A program made the position numbers and the translations under genes. A DNA stretch of 64,000 nucleotides, taken from positions 1 through 64,000 of the forward strand of contig PAAG01000036.1 of NCBI GenBank assembly GCA_002698785.1, read 5' to 3'. Position 1 is the first letter of the stretch; every line of letters begins with the position of its first letter. The notes under the pieces were generated by a model. The model ran no database searches, was not told the origin of the DNA, and worked only from the letters and a program-made list of their open reading frames with translations. This document shows, one piece after another, positions 18,341 to 26,683 of this stretch. Source of the DNA: Verrucomicrobiales bacterium. Its GTDB lineage: Bacteria; Verrucomicrobiota; Verrucomicrobiia; Verrucomicrobiales; DEV007.

Positions 18341-18784
18341 TTACTTCGAGAGCCTCTCCCATTTTCCTCCATCCTTGGACCCAAACCCCTTTTCCGGCAC
18401 CGGGATGACGACAATCAGGTTCTCATTGATCGAAAAATGACTCCCCGCCAAAGCGGTGACATACTGCAGCGCCTCCGTCCCACTAACATTCGTCAAACGT
18501 AAAGTGATGGACTTCGAGAGGCTCTCGATCGCTGAGAGTTTAATAGCGATCTCGAAAGGAACAGCACCTTGCCCGGACGCGGCGTTCAACATTTCCACGA
18601 CCTGACGAAATGCCTCCGGTGCCGCAACCTTTTCAAAATCGATCTGGGAAATTCGAATCTCGTCGAGTCGCTTCCCCTCCTCTCCAACAACCTTAATCGG
18701 AACCCGGTCCTGTGGATAATGAAATCCAGCAACCGCACTCTCGAAAACGAAGAGGAAAAGACAAAATAGAACGATGGCTTTCAT
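18341..18784 (-). CDS. Exported STN (secretin/TonB N-terminal)-like protein
   Basis: A 147-residue protein from the ATG at 18784 with signal MKAIVLFCLFLFVFESAVAG. The mature part (IRISQIDFEKVAAPEAFRQV ... ITLRLTNVSGTEALQYVTAL ... INENLIVVIP) matches the short beta-alpha-beta STN/secretin-like unit often seen as stand-alone exported proteins in Verrucomicrobiota. Its role is unknown. Confidence 0.75.
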   Translation of the reverse strand: MKAIVLFCLFLFVFESAVAGFHYPQDRVPIKVVGEEGKRLDEIRISQIDFEKVAAPEAFRQVVEMLNAASGQGAVPFEIAIKLSAIESLSKSITLRLTNVSGTEALQYVTALAGSHFSINENLIVVIPVPEKGFGSKDGGKWERLSK

Positions 18785-18798
18785 TTCCTTTCTTAACA

Positions 18799-19257
18799 TC
18801 AAGGCGACTCGCTGTCATCAGCCGTCAACTCCGCGGGCTCATTCGCTCCTGTCACCTCGTAAAGATCTCGGAACGTCTTCAGTTCGATCTCACTGGACGC
18901 CGTGACAGGGAAAACTTCCATACGCACCAAGGTCGCACGAGAGTAATTCACCGGTTTCTCGCTACGATCGAAATGGAACCTGATGAGGAAGACTTGCCCA
19001 TCACCTTCTCTCGATCGGGCCTTAAAATCCATGTAGGTATAGAGCCTTCCTCCATCAAATGGCACATCGCTCGGCCCCAATAATCCGCGATCCTCCACCG
19101 CGAAGTCATTCTCAAGAATGTCGGCCAATGCAGATGACTGCTTCAGCATAGGCAACCCATGACGCTTGAAATTGACCTCGCGACCTCCCGCGAAAGATGC
19201 CGCGCATCCGACAGTCACTGAAACAAGCGCTACACAGAAAATGATCGGCTTCTTCAT
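18799..19257 (-). CDS. Exported hypothetical protein, possible lipoprotein
   Basis: From the ATG at 19257 the product is 152 residues with signal MKKPIIFCVALVSVTVGC; the Cys at the end could be a lipobox residue (VTVGC). Other in-frame starts lie at 19266 and further upstream. The mature part is mixed beta with no known motif. It ends 15 bases before the start of the STN-like gene, suggesting one transcript. Confidence 0.65.
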   Translation of the reverse strand: MKKPIIFCVALVSVTVGCAASFAGGREVNFKRHGLPMLKQSSALADILENDFAVEDRGLLGPSDVPFDGGRLYTYMDFKARSREGDGQVFLIRFHFDRSEKPVNYSRATLVRMEVFPVTASSEIELKTFRDLYEVTGANEPAELTADDSESP

Positions 19258-19470
19258 GCAGTCCATTCTACCAGTTTTCAGAACGGATAATGTAAGAAGA
19301 GTGTAAAAAACGCCGAACAAACCCGAGGAGTTTTGTGCCCCGATCAAACGTCCTCCTCACAGAAGGATTCGAAAAACAGGACCATTTCATCACTTCAGCA
19401 GCAGAGAAAAGCTCAGCTGCAATCTATCATCTTTCCTTCTCCATACTTCCGGACACAGAAAACCACATCC

Positions 19471-20478
19471 CTACTCAGAATTCGGCCACTCGCAGATGAA
19501 GCCCTGCACTCGAAACCGCCCAGTGATTCCCGTTTCGGGCGCGTCGTTCCAGAACCCGCTTTCAATCATCACGAGGTAATGTTCGCGACCGCGCCAGTTA
19601 TCGGGGAGACGGCGGCCATCAGTTCGATCCCAGGCATAGAATGTGATAGGCGTCCCATCGAGCCACACCCAATCGCCTTCGAGACCTTTGTCCGTCGCAC
19701 CGAGCCAAACACGCCTTCCCTTCGCCAGTTCCAGCAGGAACTGGTGCGTCTCTTCGTCTGGCACCGACGCCAGGCGACCACCGAGCCGCTCACACTCGCG
19801 CCTGGCATATTCCCAGCCAACGCCCTGCATTTCGATGACTTTGTAGCGGCTTTGGCGGAACGGTATCGCATCGGCCGGCGGCGGCAGCAATTCGGAATGG
19901 GGAGAATCATTCCCCTGGACCAGCGCGGGACCTGCCTCCGGGGTAATACCACCCCACGCAAAGACACCTACCCCGATCAATATAGAGGCAGCGATCACCG
20001 TGGAGGCGAGAATCGTTCGATTTCGACCTCTCTTTCTCTTCCGCTTATCCGAGCTCGATTTCAAATCGCTCAATCCCCTCGCCGCTGCGACATTTCCGGG
20101 TTCGATCTGGAGACATTTTCCATACAGATCGAATGCCCTTTTCCGAGAAGTGTCATCGCCCGTTTCTTTCCAATACAATCGGTGGGCATCCGCACAATCA
20201 GCCAGGACATCGGCACGATACGGAGCCAGGGCTACTGCTGGATCCAATTCCCGAATCGCATCCTCAGGATTTCCGAATTGAAGAAAATTCCGTCCTCGTT
20301 CCAGGTGCGCATCCAGCTGCTCACAGATGCGGTTCCACTCCGCTTCCGAAACCCCGGCGCGCAAAGCGATTGATTTCAGTTTCTCCTCCGAAAGACCTTG
20401 CTCCGTATCTTCCAGTTGGATCTCGAGAGCTTTGCGGAGAAAATCTTCGATCTCAGCGCTTTCGATTATTCCACTCAT
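19471..20478 (-). CDS. TPR - transmembrane - C-type lectin-like protein
   Basis: A 335-residue protein. Residues 1-130 form helices with TPR-like units (LERGRNFLQFGNPEDAIREL, then AFDLYGKCLQIEPGN). A basic stop-transfer (SDKRKRKRGRN) precedes one membrane span (TILASTVIAASILIGVGVFA, about 150-170). Residues 210-333 carry a C-type lectin-like fold: WEYARRECERLGGRLASVPD, then VWLGATDKGLEGDWVWLDG, then HYLVMIESGFWNDAP and FICEW. The lectin domain faces the periplasm and the TPR the cytosol. WND, a calcium/ligand-site element, is present, but carbohydrate binding is not shown. Confidence 0.85.
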   Translation of the reverse strand: MSGIIESAEIEDFLRKALEIQLEDTEQGLSEEKLKSIALRAGVSEAEWNRICEQLDAHLERGRNFLQFGNPEDAIRELDPAVALAPYRADVLADCADAHRLYWKETGDDTSRKRAFDLYGKCLQIEPGNVAAARGLSDLKSSSDKRKRKRGRNRTILASTVIAASILIGVGVFAWGGITPEAGPALVQGNDSPHSELLPPPADAIPFRQSRYKVIEMQGVGWEYARRECERLGGRLASVPDEETHQFLLELAKGRRVWLGATDKGLEGDWVWLDGTPITFYAWDRTDGRRLPDNWRGREHYLVMIESGFWNDAPETGITGRFRVQGFICEWPNSE

Positions 20479-20637
20479 AGAAAAAACTTCTTTCGATCCG
20501 ATTACGGGGAAACCCGGTTCGGGACAAGCCCTACCCTTTCACTCAGCCTATCAAACACAAAGCCCCTTGAGAAGTCGATGTCTTCCTTCCGGCATCGGCA
20601 TTCCCATCATGGATCGAAGCCCCAAAGAAAAAGTCAC

Positions 20638-20844
20638 CTATACCATGTCCATCTTATTGGCCATCCAAATAATGACCGAGAGAACTGCCATCAAAGCGAT
20701 ATAGATATATCCGATTCCAATCGTAAACTGCACCGCCGTAGCGCCAATACCAATCAACAGAATCGCGATCGGGAGTTTTCTGTTTCCATAAATGAAGCTT
20801 ACGACAACTCCTACAAGCCAGGCCGAGATAACAATATAAAACAT
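20638..20844 (-). CDS. Small two-span membrane protein
   Basis: From the ATG at 20844 the product is 68 residues with two hydrophobic segments (MFYIVISAWLVGVVVSFIYG and a second after GNRKLP). The longer reading to 21054 overlaps the upstream gene and starts with an aromatic/Cys-rich stretch, so I reject it. It begins 11 bases after the stop of the gene at 20855 and is probably its operon partner. Confidence 0.55.
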   Translation of the reverse strand: MFYIVISAWLVGVVVSFIYGNRKLPIAILLIGIGATAVQFTIGIGYIYIALMAVLSVIIWMANKMDMV

Positions 20845-20854
20845 GATGGGTCGA

Positions 20855-21181
20855 TCAAGGCTCGTTCGTTCCGTCTTCTGGTGCAAGTTCCGTATCCACT
20901 TGCTGATCACACCGTTCGTCGAAAAGAAAAAGAACGGCACGGGCGAGTTCCAATTGCCTTTTCGCGTGTCTATCCATTGCCATGGCAAGACAGGTGGCAG
21001 CAAACAAAAACACCAACAGGAATTCCGATCCCAGAAAGAATGACGCCACACCATATAGCGCCATCACCAAATGCACTGGCCAATCTTGAAAATACCTTTG
21101 CCTGCCTTCGATTTGCAGAATCTTGAGCGCATCCTCACGAGTCAAGACCGCCCCTTTTTGATTGAGTATCTCCTGTAGCAT
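20855..21181 (-). CDS. Small membrane protein
   Basis: From the ATG at 21181 the product is 108 residues (MLQEILNQKGAVLTREDALK). A soluble helix comes first, then a hydrophobic hairpin around residues 42-68 (WPVHLVMALYGVASFF, LVFLFAATCLAMAM) and an acidic C-terminus. No family is recognised. Confidence 0.6.
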   Translation of the reverse strand: MLQEILNQKGAVLTREDALKILQIEGRQRYFQDWPVHLVMALYGVASFFLGSEFLLVFLFAATCLAMAMDRHAKRQLELARAVLFLFDERCDQQVDTELAPEDGTNEP

Positions 21182-21222
21182 TATTCGATTATCCTGACAC
21201 AATATTAAAACCTCAAGTCCCT

Positions 21223-21906
21223 CTACTTCGTATCCCCCTCCACTGGCGGTTTCGAAAATGAATTATTCTCGCGCTGCGTCGCCGAGGAAGGAAAAGATTG
21301 CCCAGCACCGTTTTGCCCCGGCTTCCGCGTTTTGAGCCAAGCCTCAATCTTTGCGATATCCTTATTAAAGCGCCTGCCAGCGATCCGCTCAAAGGCCTGA
21401 TTGGCATGGTAAATGTGCCCGTCCAGCTTGGATGTTTTCATCATCTCCAGCAGTTCATCGAGACGGCTCATGTCACCGCATTCTACCAGTGTGATGAGCA
21501 GCCTGCCTCTCGATCTGGAATCGCTGTGCGATGCGAGTTCATCCTCCAGCTTGGGGATTGCCTTCGGACTTCGCGTATAGCTCAGCGCGATCCAGATTGT
21601 GTTTTCAATCTCGTCATCATCCGCCATTTCGAGCAGCCGTTTCACGGCTTTGTCGCCGCCTATATGCCCCAGGCATCTGGCTACCGATTCCCGCATTTGC
21701 GCATCGTGATCCCAGGAAGCGGCAATCAATTCAGGAACGATCTCCTCACCCCTCGAAACCACTCGATCCTTATAGCGCCCAAATTTAAACCCACCCGGAT
21801 ACAATTCGCGCAGACCTTCCACAACGACAGCGTCCGGCCTGCTATCCCCGCACGCACTCAACGAGAGACTCAGCCCGATAAGAATTGTGTAGCCGATAAA
21901 TTTCAT
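21223..21906 (-). CDS. HEAT-repeat lipoprotein
   Basis: I start at the ATG at 21906, giving 227 residues with the signal MKFIGYTILIGLSLSLSAC and lipobox LSAC. Residues 45-185 show HEAT/PBS-like repeats (IVPELIAASWDHDAQMRESV, then ARCLGHIGGDKAVKRLLEMA). It is probably an envelope scaffold. The longer reading to 21975 would bury the signal peptide. Confidence 0.8.
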   Translation of the reverse strand: MKFIGYTILIGLSLSLSACGDSRPDAVVVEGLRELYPGGFKFGRYKDRVVSRGEEIVPELIAASWDHDAQMRESVARCLGHIGGDKAVKRLLEMADDDEIENTIWIALSYTRSPKAIPKLEDELASHSDSRSRGRLLITLVECGDMSRLDELLEMMKTSKLDGHIYHANQAFERIAGRRFNKDIAKIEAWLKTRKPGQNGAGQSFPSSATQRENNSFSKPPVEGDTK

Positions 21907-21971
21907 TACTCGAACAGTGTGAGCCCCACTACGCAAACTGCTCGGGACCAATGCTCCCATACTGCCCCGTT

Positions 21972-22211
21972 TCAATCCTCACCGTCAAGGAGATAGACTT
22001 CGGTCGCGATGGGGATATCCAATAGGTGAAAATCCTTCGGTAGTAAAATTGGAGTCGAGCGCTTCTCCGAGGGCACTTCGGGGCGGAATCGAATCAACTC
22101 GACAGCCTCTATGATGGTAGGGCAATTCATACCGATCCGCCTGCAAATAACCAGCAAACTGCTCCGGCTCCTCAACGAAGAGCAAACTATTATTTCGAGA
22201 GAACTCCCCCT
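21972..22211 (-). pseudogene. Possible frameshifted gene remnant
   Basis: Two minus-strand frames each look protein-like over half of this gap. One gives SRNNSLLFVEEPEQFAGYL and the other gives EAVELIRFRPEVPSEKRSTP followed by LLDIPIATEVYLLDGED to a stop at 21972. Joined by a frameshift near 22125 they would make one small protein, but no ATG begins the first half. It may be a decayed gene or simply chance; support is weak. Confidence 0.3.
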
Positions 22212-23312
22212 CTACCTTCGCGCCGCTGTAGCACGTACACGACGGAAGTGCAGCGTCAAGGTCACCACAAACGTCAGGGCAGTAATGGGAAAAACGAACC
22301 ACAGGAATGCCGCACCAAACGTTCCCGCAAACGCATTCCCTTTCGCATGGAGCACAAGAAAGACGACGTAGGAAATGTAGTAAGCGAGAAAGACTCCACC
22401 TTCCCAGCGACGTATCTCTCCCCCAGTCAGGAACACAGGCAGGCACGCGACCGCTGTCGCCACCACGATGGGTAGGTCAAACCGTATCGCCGCTTCTGTC
22501 ACCGCCAGCCCCTCTGGCGCGACGAGGCCACCAAGCCCGAGAACGGCAAGAAGGTTGAAAAGGTTACTGCCCACCACATTCCCCACCGCGATATCACGCT
22601 CTCCCTTGAGGCTGGCCAGGATTGATGTAGCGAGCTCCGGCAGCGACGTTCCCACCGCGATCACCGTCAGCCCGATTACCAGTTCGCTGATCGCAAGGGA
22701 ACGCGCCAGCGCCACCGCACCCTTCACCAGAAAGTCCGCACCAAACACCAGCAGCAAAAGCCCGACTAACACCAGGACAATACTCATCGGGATCGCGAGA
22801 CGGCTCTTTCCCGGCACACCAGACACCGGCTCCTTCGATTTCTCCGGAGCTGTCGCAGAAGAACGACGGACCAGATAGATGGCAGCCGCACAATAGAGCA
22901 GGATACCAGCGAAAAGAACCGCTCCGTCAATTCGCCCAATCCGCCCATCCAGAGACAAACTCAGGACAAGAAGAGAAGCCCCAATCATCAGAGGCACCTC
23001 AACCTTTACCAATCGCGAATTCACAAGCAACGGAGCGATCAATGCAGATGCCCCCAGTATCAGCAGGACGTTTGCGATATTGCTCCCCAACACATTTCCC
23101 AAAGCTACCGCTGCGCCGGCATCACCCGACAAAGAAGATCTCACACTCACGGCCATCTCTGGAGCACTTGTTCCGAAAGCGACCACAGTCAGCCCTACAA
23201 CGAGCGGGGTGATCCCAAGCAGAAGGGCAATCCGGGAAGCTCCCCGAACGAGGACTTCGGCACCACCGATAAGCAGGATAAACCCGCCAACAATTTGAAG
23301 GAAAACAAGCAT
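22212..23312 (-). CDS. CaCA-family sodium/calcium exchanger (YrbG-like)
   Basis: A 366-residue polytopic membrane protein from the ATG at 23312 (MLVFLQIVGGFILLIGGAEV). Two homologous alpha-repeats are present, each with the signature blocks: GLTVVAFGTSAPEMAVSV with GNVLGSNIANVLLILG in the first half, and GLTVIAVGTSLPELATSI with GNVVGSNLFNLLAVLG in the second. These carry the ion-binding Glu residues. The family exchanges Ca2+ for Na+, K+ or H+ across the inner membrane. About ten spans are visible. The upstream extension to 23381 is not needed. Confidence 0.93.
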   Translation of the reverse strand: MLVFLQIVGGFILLIGGAEVLVRGASRIALLLGITPLVVGLTVVAFGTSAPEMAVSVRSSLSGDAGAAVALGNVLGSNIANVLLILGASALIAPLLVNSRLVKVEVPLMIGASLLVLSLSLDGRIGRIDGAVLFAGILLYCAAAIYLVRRSSATAPEKSKEPVSGVPGKSRLAIPMSIVLVLVGLLLLVFGADFLVKGAVALARSLAISELVIGLTVIAVGTSLPELATSILASLKGERDIAVGNVVGSNLFNLLAVLGLGGLVAPEGLAVTEAAIRFDLPIVVATAVACLPVFLTGGEIRRWEGGVFLAYYISYVVFLVLHAKGNAFAGTFGAAFLWFVFPITALTFVVTLTLHFRRVRATAARR

Positions 23313-23801
23313 ACAGAATGAGCTACTTGACTGAGAGAGGGGAGGTTTGGAGACCGGCGAACAAGACGCAACCGAAAGCACTTGCCGCTCGTCCCGCCAC
23401 CCACGTGCAATCTCGATGCGGCGGAGAATTTAGAAAGCAGAATTTCTCTCCCCCGACCTGCCAGAATGGCCACGTCCTCAGCTCCTTCCCCACTCCAGCC
23501 CGCTCTCCATCCTACCTCGGCTGGACTCTTTTTGTATTCATGTCAGTGTATACACATTCGCTGGAAGCAATCTCAAGAATATCCGCCCATCTTCAAACAG
23601 TCCTTACTCTCGTTCATGCAGCAGCCCTGGCCTCAGACTCCTCGCGCACGAGTTCCTTCCTACGACCACTCCTATTTTCACTTGCCATCGAAATTCGAGG
23701 TGATTATTTGATAGCAGAAAAAAGAACCTCGTCACACTCGACCGACTTTTTCTTACCTACCTCCCAGGAATCACCGAAGTCGGTTTACTCCATCCTTACC
23801 C
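23313..23801. other. Intergenic region with one conserved dyad
   Basis: About 490 bases lie between divergent genes. The long plus-strand frames here have no domain pattern. The only notable structure is the dyad TGTAT-N12-ATACA at 23531-23552. Confidence 0.45.
23531..23552. promoter_or_regulatory. Dyad TGTAT-N12-ATACA, copy 1
   Basis: This 22-base site matches the one at 49554-49575 in 18 of 22 positions by eye, with the same 12-base spacing and the same inner ATGT and AG elements. A degenerate version is at about 5943 (TGTGTTTATGTTAGAATAAA). It could be an operator for a dimeric regulator or a promoter element; distance to the next start is about 250 bases. Confidence 0.4.
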
Positions 23802-24563
23802 ATGAAGCATCTGACGTCCCTCCTTCTCCTATCAGGAATCTTCGCTCTCGGCTCCCCATCGTCGTTACATGCCGCCCCCGTATCGGTGGACAGCTTCAGC
23901 TACCAGGTCATCCCGAGCGGTACCTTCTCGGCACCCTCGGGTAACATGGTCGGGGGAGAGGCAGACATCACCGTCAGCAGTGAGCTCATCGGAGACGTCT
24001 CCATAGGAGGCGGAGAACTCGAACTCAACGACGCCGGGGGAAACTCCACCCTAATCCGCCTGACCTACGATGGCGTCGATGGCGCAAATTCCGACAACCA
24101 CGGCCTCAGCGTCGACCTCACCGGCGGAGGAATGAACGATCGCATTCGCCTGAATTTCCTCAGCGTGACCGGCTCGGTCAGCTACATCCTCACCATCCAC
24201 ACCAACGCCGGAAACTTCATTACCAAACCCTCCACCGTGGTCAGCAGCGCAGGCACGAGCGAAGCCATATTCGCCCAGATGGGAGCGACCGGAAACGGAG
24301 CCGACCTCACAAACGTGACCCAGATCGAGATCCTCTTTCACAACATCCACATGGGCGAAGGATTTCGCCTCGGCCCGATTGCAGCAACCGGCGAAGCAAT
24401 CGTTTCACCCGACGACAACCTCGTCGCACTGCAGAAGATCAGTCGAAAAATCAAAAAGCTTCGTCGGAAAATGAAGAAGGCCCGCAAGAAAGGACAACGC
24501 GAAAAAGTCCAGCGGCTCCGGAAAAAGCTACGGAAGCTCAAGAAAAGAAAGCGCCGACTCTAG
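23802..24563 (+). CDS. Exported protein with Lys/Arg-rich C-terminal tail
   Basis: This 253-residue protein has a signal peptide (MKHLTSLLLLSGIFALGSPS, cleavage near SLHAA). The mature part is a Gly/Ser-rich beta domain (LIRLTYDGVDGANSDNHGLS, then LTGGGMNDRIRLNFLSVTGS) of the 'choice-of-anchor' style. The last 45 residues are the shared tail (RKIKKLRRKMKKARKKGQ, then REKVQRLRKKLRKLKKRK), with Arg replacing many Lys. It is the fourth and most distant member of the tail group, about 9 kb from the others. Confidence 0.86.
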   Translation: MKHLTSLLLLSGIFALGSPSSLHAAPVSVDSFSYQVIPSGTFSAPSGNMVGGEADITVSSELIGDVSIGGGELELNDAGGNSTLIRLTYDGVDGANSDNHGLSVDLTGGGMNDRIRLNFLSVTGSVSYILTIHTNAGNFITKPSTVVSSAGTSEAIFAQMGATGNGADLTNVTQIEILFHNIHMGEGFRLGPIAATGEAIVSPDDNLVALQKISRKIKKLRRKMKKARKKGQREKVQRLRKKLRKLKKRKRRL

Positions 24564-24734
24564 AGCGCGCTCCGTGCAGGAAAAGAAGGGCCATCGTCAT
24601 CTGCTTGAGAGCGGCATACCCCACTGTCATCCAAAGCACTAGGCGTAGCTCAAGCTTGCCTTCAACGAGAAGAACGTAAGTCAGGGAAAGAGAACACACC
24701 GAGGCCGAAAGATAAGAGGACCAATCGCATCTCA

Positions 24735-24990
24735 CTTTTACCAACGGAATACCCGCTCCAGACCAGGACATGTCTCGCGCCTGGAGCCACCTCGCATCAC
24801 CCCCAGGCTCGAAGAATCCGCTCCGGGGACACCGATTGAGAATCAATGCCATCACATCTCTCAACGGTCGGCCCTTTCAACTCATGATCGATCCCGAACT
24901 CGACCTCACCAAAGCCGATTACGGCTTCTTAGAAGTCCCCGGGTGGATCATACCACTTCAGGAAGACCGCCGCGATCGCTGGCACAAACC
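24735..24990 (+). pseudogene. Possible gene fragment
   Basis: The plus frame through the ATG at 24770 gives a protein-like stretch (INAITSLNGRPFQLMIDPEL, then LTKADYGFLEVPGWIIPLQ) with good codon use, which recalls the C-terminal end of HTTM-type membrane proteins. The frame has no proper N-terminus, and it runs on into the TIM-barrel gene out of phase, so it lacks its own stop. I read it as a decayed 3' fragment. A chance frame cannot be excluded. Confidence 0.3.
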
Positions 24991-25038
24991 AGTCGAGAAT
25001 CCGTTTGATTCGCGCCTACCGAAAATTCATCGTTGCAT

Positions 25039-25860
25039 ATGCTTCGCTGGCTCTGCACCCTACTTGCGTTCTCCCTCGTCACCACACACGCCGCCGACTA
25101 CCCATTCTTCGCCTTTCAAAATGGAGTCCGCCTCCCGACTGACGAGCTCCGCGCAGACCTCTTGAAAAAGATCGGGTTCGACGGTATCGGCTCCGCGAAC
25201 CTGCCAGAAGACGGCGACCTCGATCGCTTGTTCACCATATACAAAGAGTGGGACCTCCGCGTCTTCAGCTTCTACACCGGCGCAAACCTCACCGAGGATG
25301 GAGCAACCGTTCCCGATGCCCTCATCGAAGCCATTCCGAAGATGAAAGGCACCAACGTAGTCATCGAATTCTTCATCAAAGGCCGGAAAAGCGCACCCCG
25401 AAAAGAAGCCGTCGACATCGTCAGAAAAATCGCCGACCTGGCGGCACAGTCCGAAGTGCAGATCGTCCTCTATCCTCACGCAGGCATGTATGTCGAGACA
25501 CTAACAGATGCCACAACCCTTGCCCGCGAAGTCGATCGCGACAACGTCGGCGTCATGTTCAACCTCTGCCACTTCCTCCGGATCGAGCCCAAAGCCGATC
25601 TCAAGGAAACCCTCACTAGTGCAGGCGACCTGCTGCGCCAGGTCAGCATCTCCGGCGCAGACGTAGGCGGACAGGACTGGTCAGAACTGATCCAGCCCCT
25701 CGGCAAAGGCACCTACGACGTCTCCCAACTATTCGACATTTTGGAAGAGATCGATTTCAAAGGCCCCATCGGCCTCCAGTGCTACAACATCCCCGGCAAA
25801 TCAGAAGACTTCCTCACCCGGTCCTTCGCAGCGTGGCGATCGCTAAAAAACGCAAAGTGA
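25039..25860 (+). CDS. Exported sugar phosphate isomerase/epimerase-like TIM barrel
   Basis: From the ATG at 25039 the product is 273 residues with signal MLRWLCTLLAFSLVTTHAAD. The remainder is a xylose-isomerase-like TIM barrel: LLKKIGFDGIGSANLPEDGD, then VQIVLYPHAGMYVETLTDAT (metal-binding His), VGVMFNLCHFLRIEP (second His), VSISGADVGGQDW and IGLQCYNIPG. Metal-ligand positions look largely kept. Exported members are common in Planctomycetota and Verrucomicrobiota and act on sugars or inositols; the substrate is unknown. Confidence 0.85.
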   Translation: MLRWLCTLLAFSLVTTHAADYPFFAFQNGVRLPTDELRADLLKKIGFDGIGSANLPEDGDLDRLFTIYKEWDLRVFSFYTGANLTEDGATVPDALIEAIPKMKGTNVVIEFFIKGRKSAPRKEAVDIVRKIADLAAQSEVQIVLYPHAGMYVETLTDATTLAREVDRDNVGVMFNLCHFLRIEPKADLKETLTSAGDLLRQVSISGADVGGQDWSELIQPLGKGTYDVSQLFDILEEIDFKGPIGLQCYNIPGKSEDFLTRSFAAWRSLKNAK

Positions 25861-25876
25861 GTTGCCTTCAGGCATC

Positions 25877-26485
25877 CTAACGAAGATACTCAATCTTCTC
25901 ATTTTTCCCGATTTTAAATACGCCGCGATTTTCCAACTCGCGGACTAGCCTACGGATCACCGACTCGGGCTTCTTGAAATGATGCCGCAGATAATTCGTA
26001 AGCTTTACAAGATTCGACGGCCTATTTTTGCTCAGCACCCTCTTAGCATCTGGAACCAGTTCATGGTGAGCATTCATCTCCTTCTCCGCAATCACCTTCC
26101 AGCACTTCTTCAGCGCATCAAAGCTATCGTGTCGTCGAATCTGTACGTTGAGCTCACGCATATGCTCGACCATCGCATCGTAGCCTTTGTCCTTAGAAAT
26201 GATGTGATAATAAGCTGTTGGATATGTCACAGCAGCACGCCCCACATAGTAAGCTAGAGCAAAATCAAGTGCATTATCCCCTGTCCGGGCCAGCTTCACC
26301 AAATTCACCGCCGCGCTCTTTTGAGCAAGTCGTGCCAATATTGAAAAATCAGGTCCCGCCTGCTGCGCCCCGACCAACAGCGTAAAGTGCACCGTTTTCT
26401 CATCGAAGGTCGAAAGATCAATTTCATGCACATTTTCAAAATCCAGAAAGATGTGATTTATCGGGCGCAGCGGGTCCGTCAGCAT
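25877..26485 (-). CDS. PIN/NYN-like nuclease with C-terminal winged-helix-like domain
   Basis: A 202-residue cytosolic protein. IFLDFENVHEIDL at the N-terminus, DNALDFALAYYVG near residue 70 and YHIISKDKGYDAMVEHMREL near 95 are the three acidic PIN-like/NYN motifs expected to bind metal, so RNA cleavage is plausible. Residues 135-202 (PSNLVKLTNYLRHHFKKPES, then LVRELENRGVFKIG) look like a LOTUS-type winged helix. It stands alone with no antitoxin beside it. Roles in RNA decay or phage defence are known for relatives, but which applies here is unclear. Confidence 0.78.
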   Translation of the reverse strand: MLTDPLRPINHIFLDFENVHEIDLSTFDEKTVHFTLLVGAQQAGPDFSILARLAQKSAAVNLVKLARTGDNALDFALAYYVGRAAVTYPTAYYHIISKDKGYDAMVEHMRELNVQIRRHDSFDALKKCWKVIAEKEMNAHHELVPDAKRVLSKNRPSNLVKLTNYLRHHFKKPESVIRRLVRELENRGVFKIGKNEKIEYLR

Positions 26486-26683
26486 ATTCTAGTAATTATA
26501 AGCCTACCTTTCTTATGGTCAACAGTCAGGTATACCTGGAACCAGGTGGTGCCTGTCTCGATTGGTGATGCAATCACACTCTCCCACTTATCGCGCCCGC
26601 CTATACCGCAAGAGCCCATACACTGAGGAATTTCTATGCTATAATTTGCATAATTTCCGTGCCCAATTCGTCTTCCCTGCCCC

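Noticed and set aside
18304-18414. N-terminal extension of the GNAT gene
   Set aside because: It would overlap the STN-like gene; the ATG at 18303 starts exactly at the canonical GNAT first strand.
24538-24864. 108-codon minus frame after the fourth tail protein
   Set aside because: It overlaps the tail gene's end and is opposed by a more protein-like plus frame.
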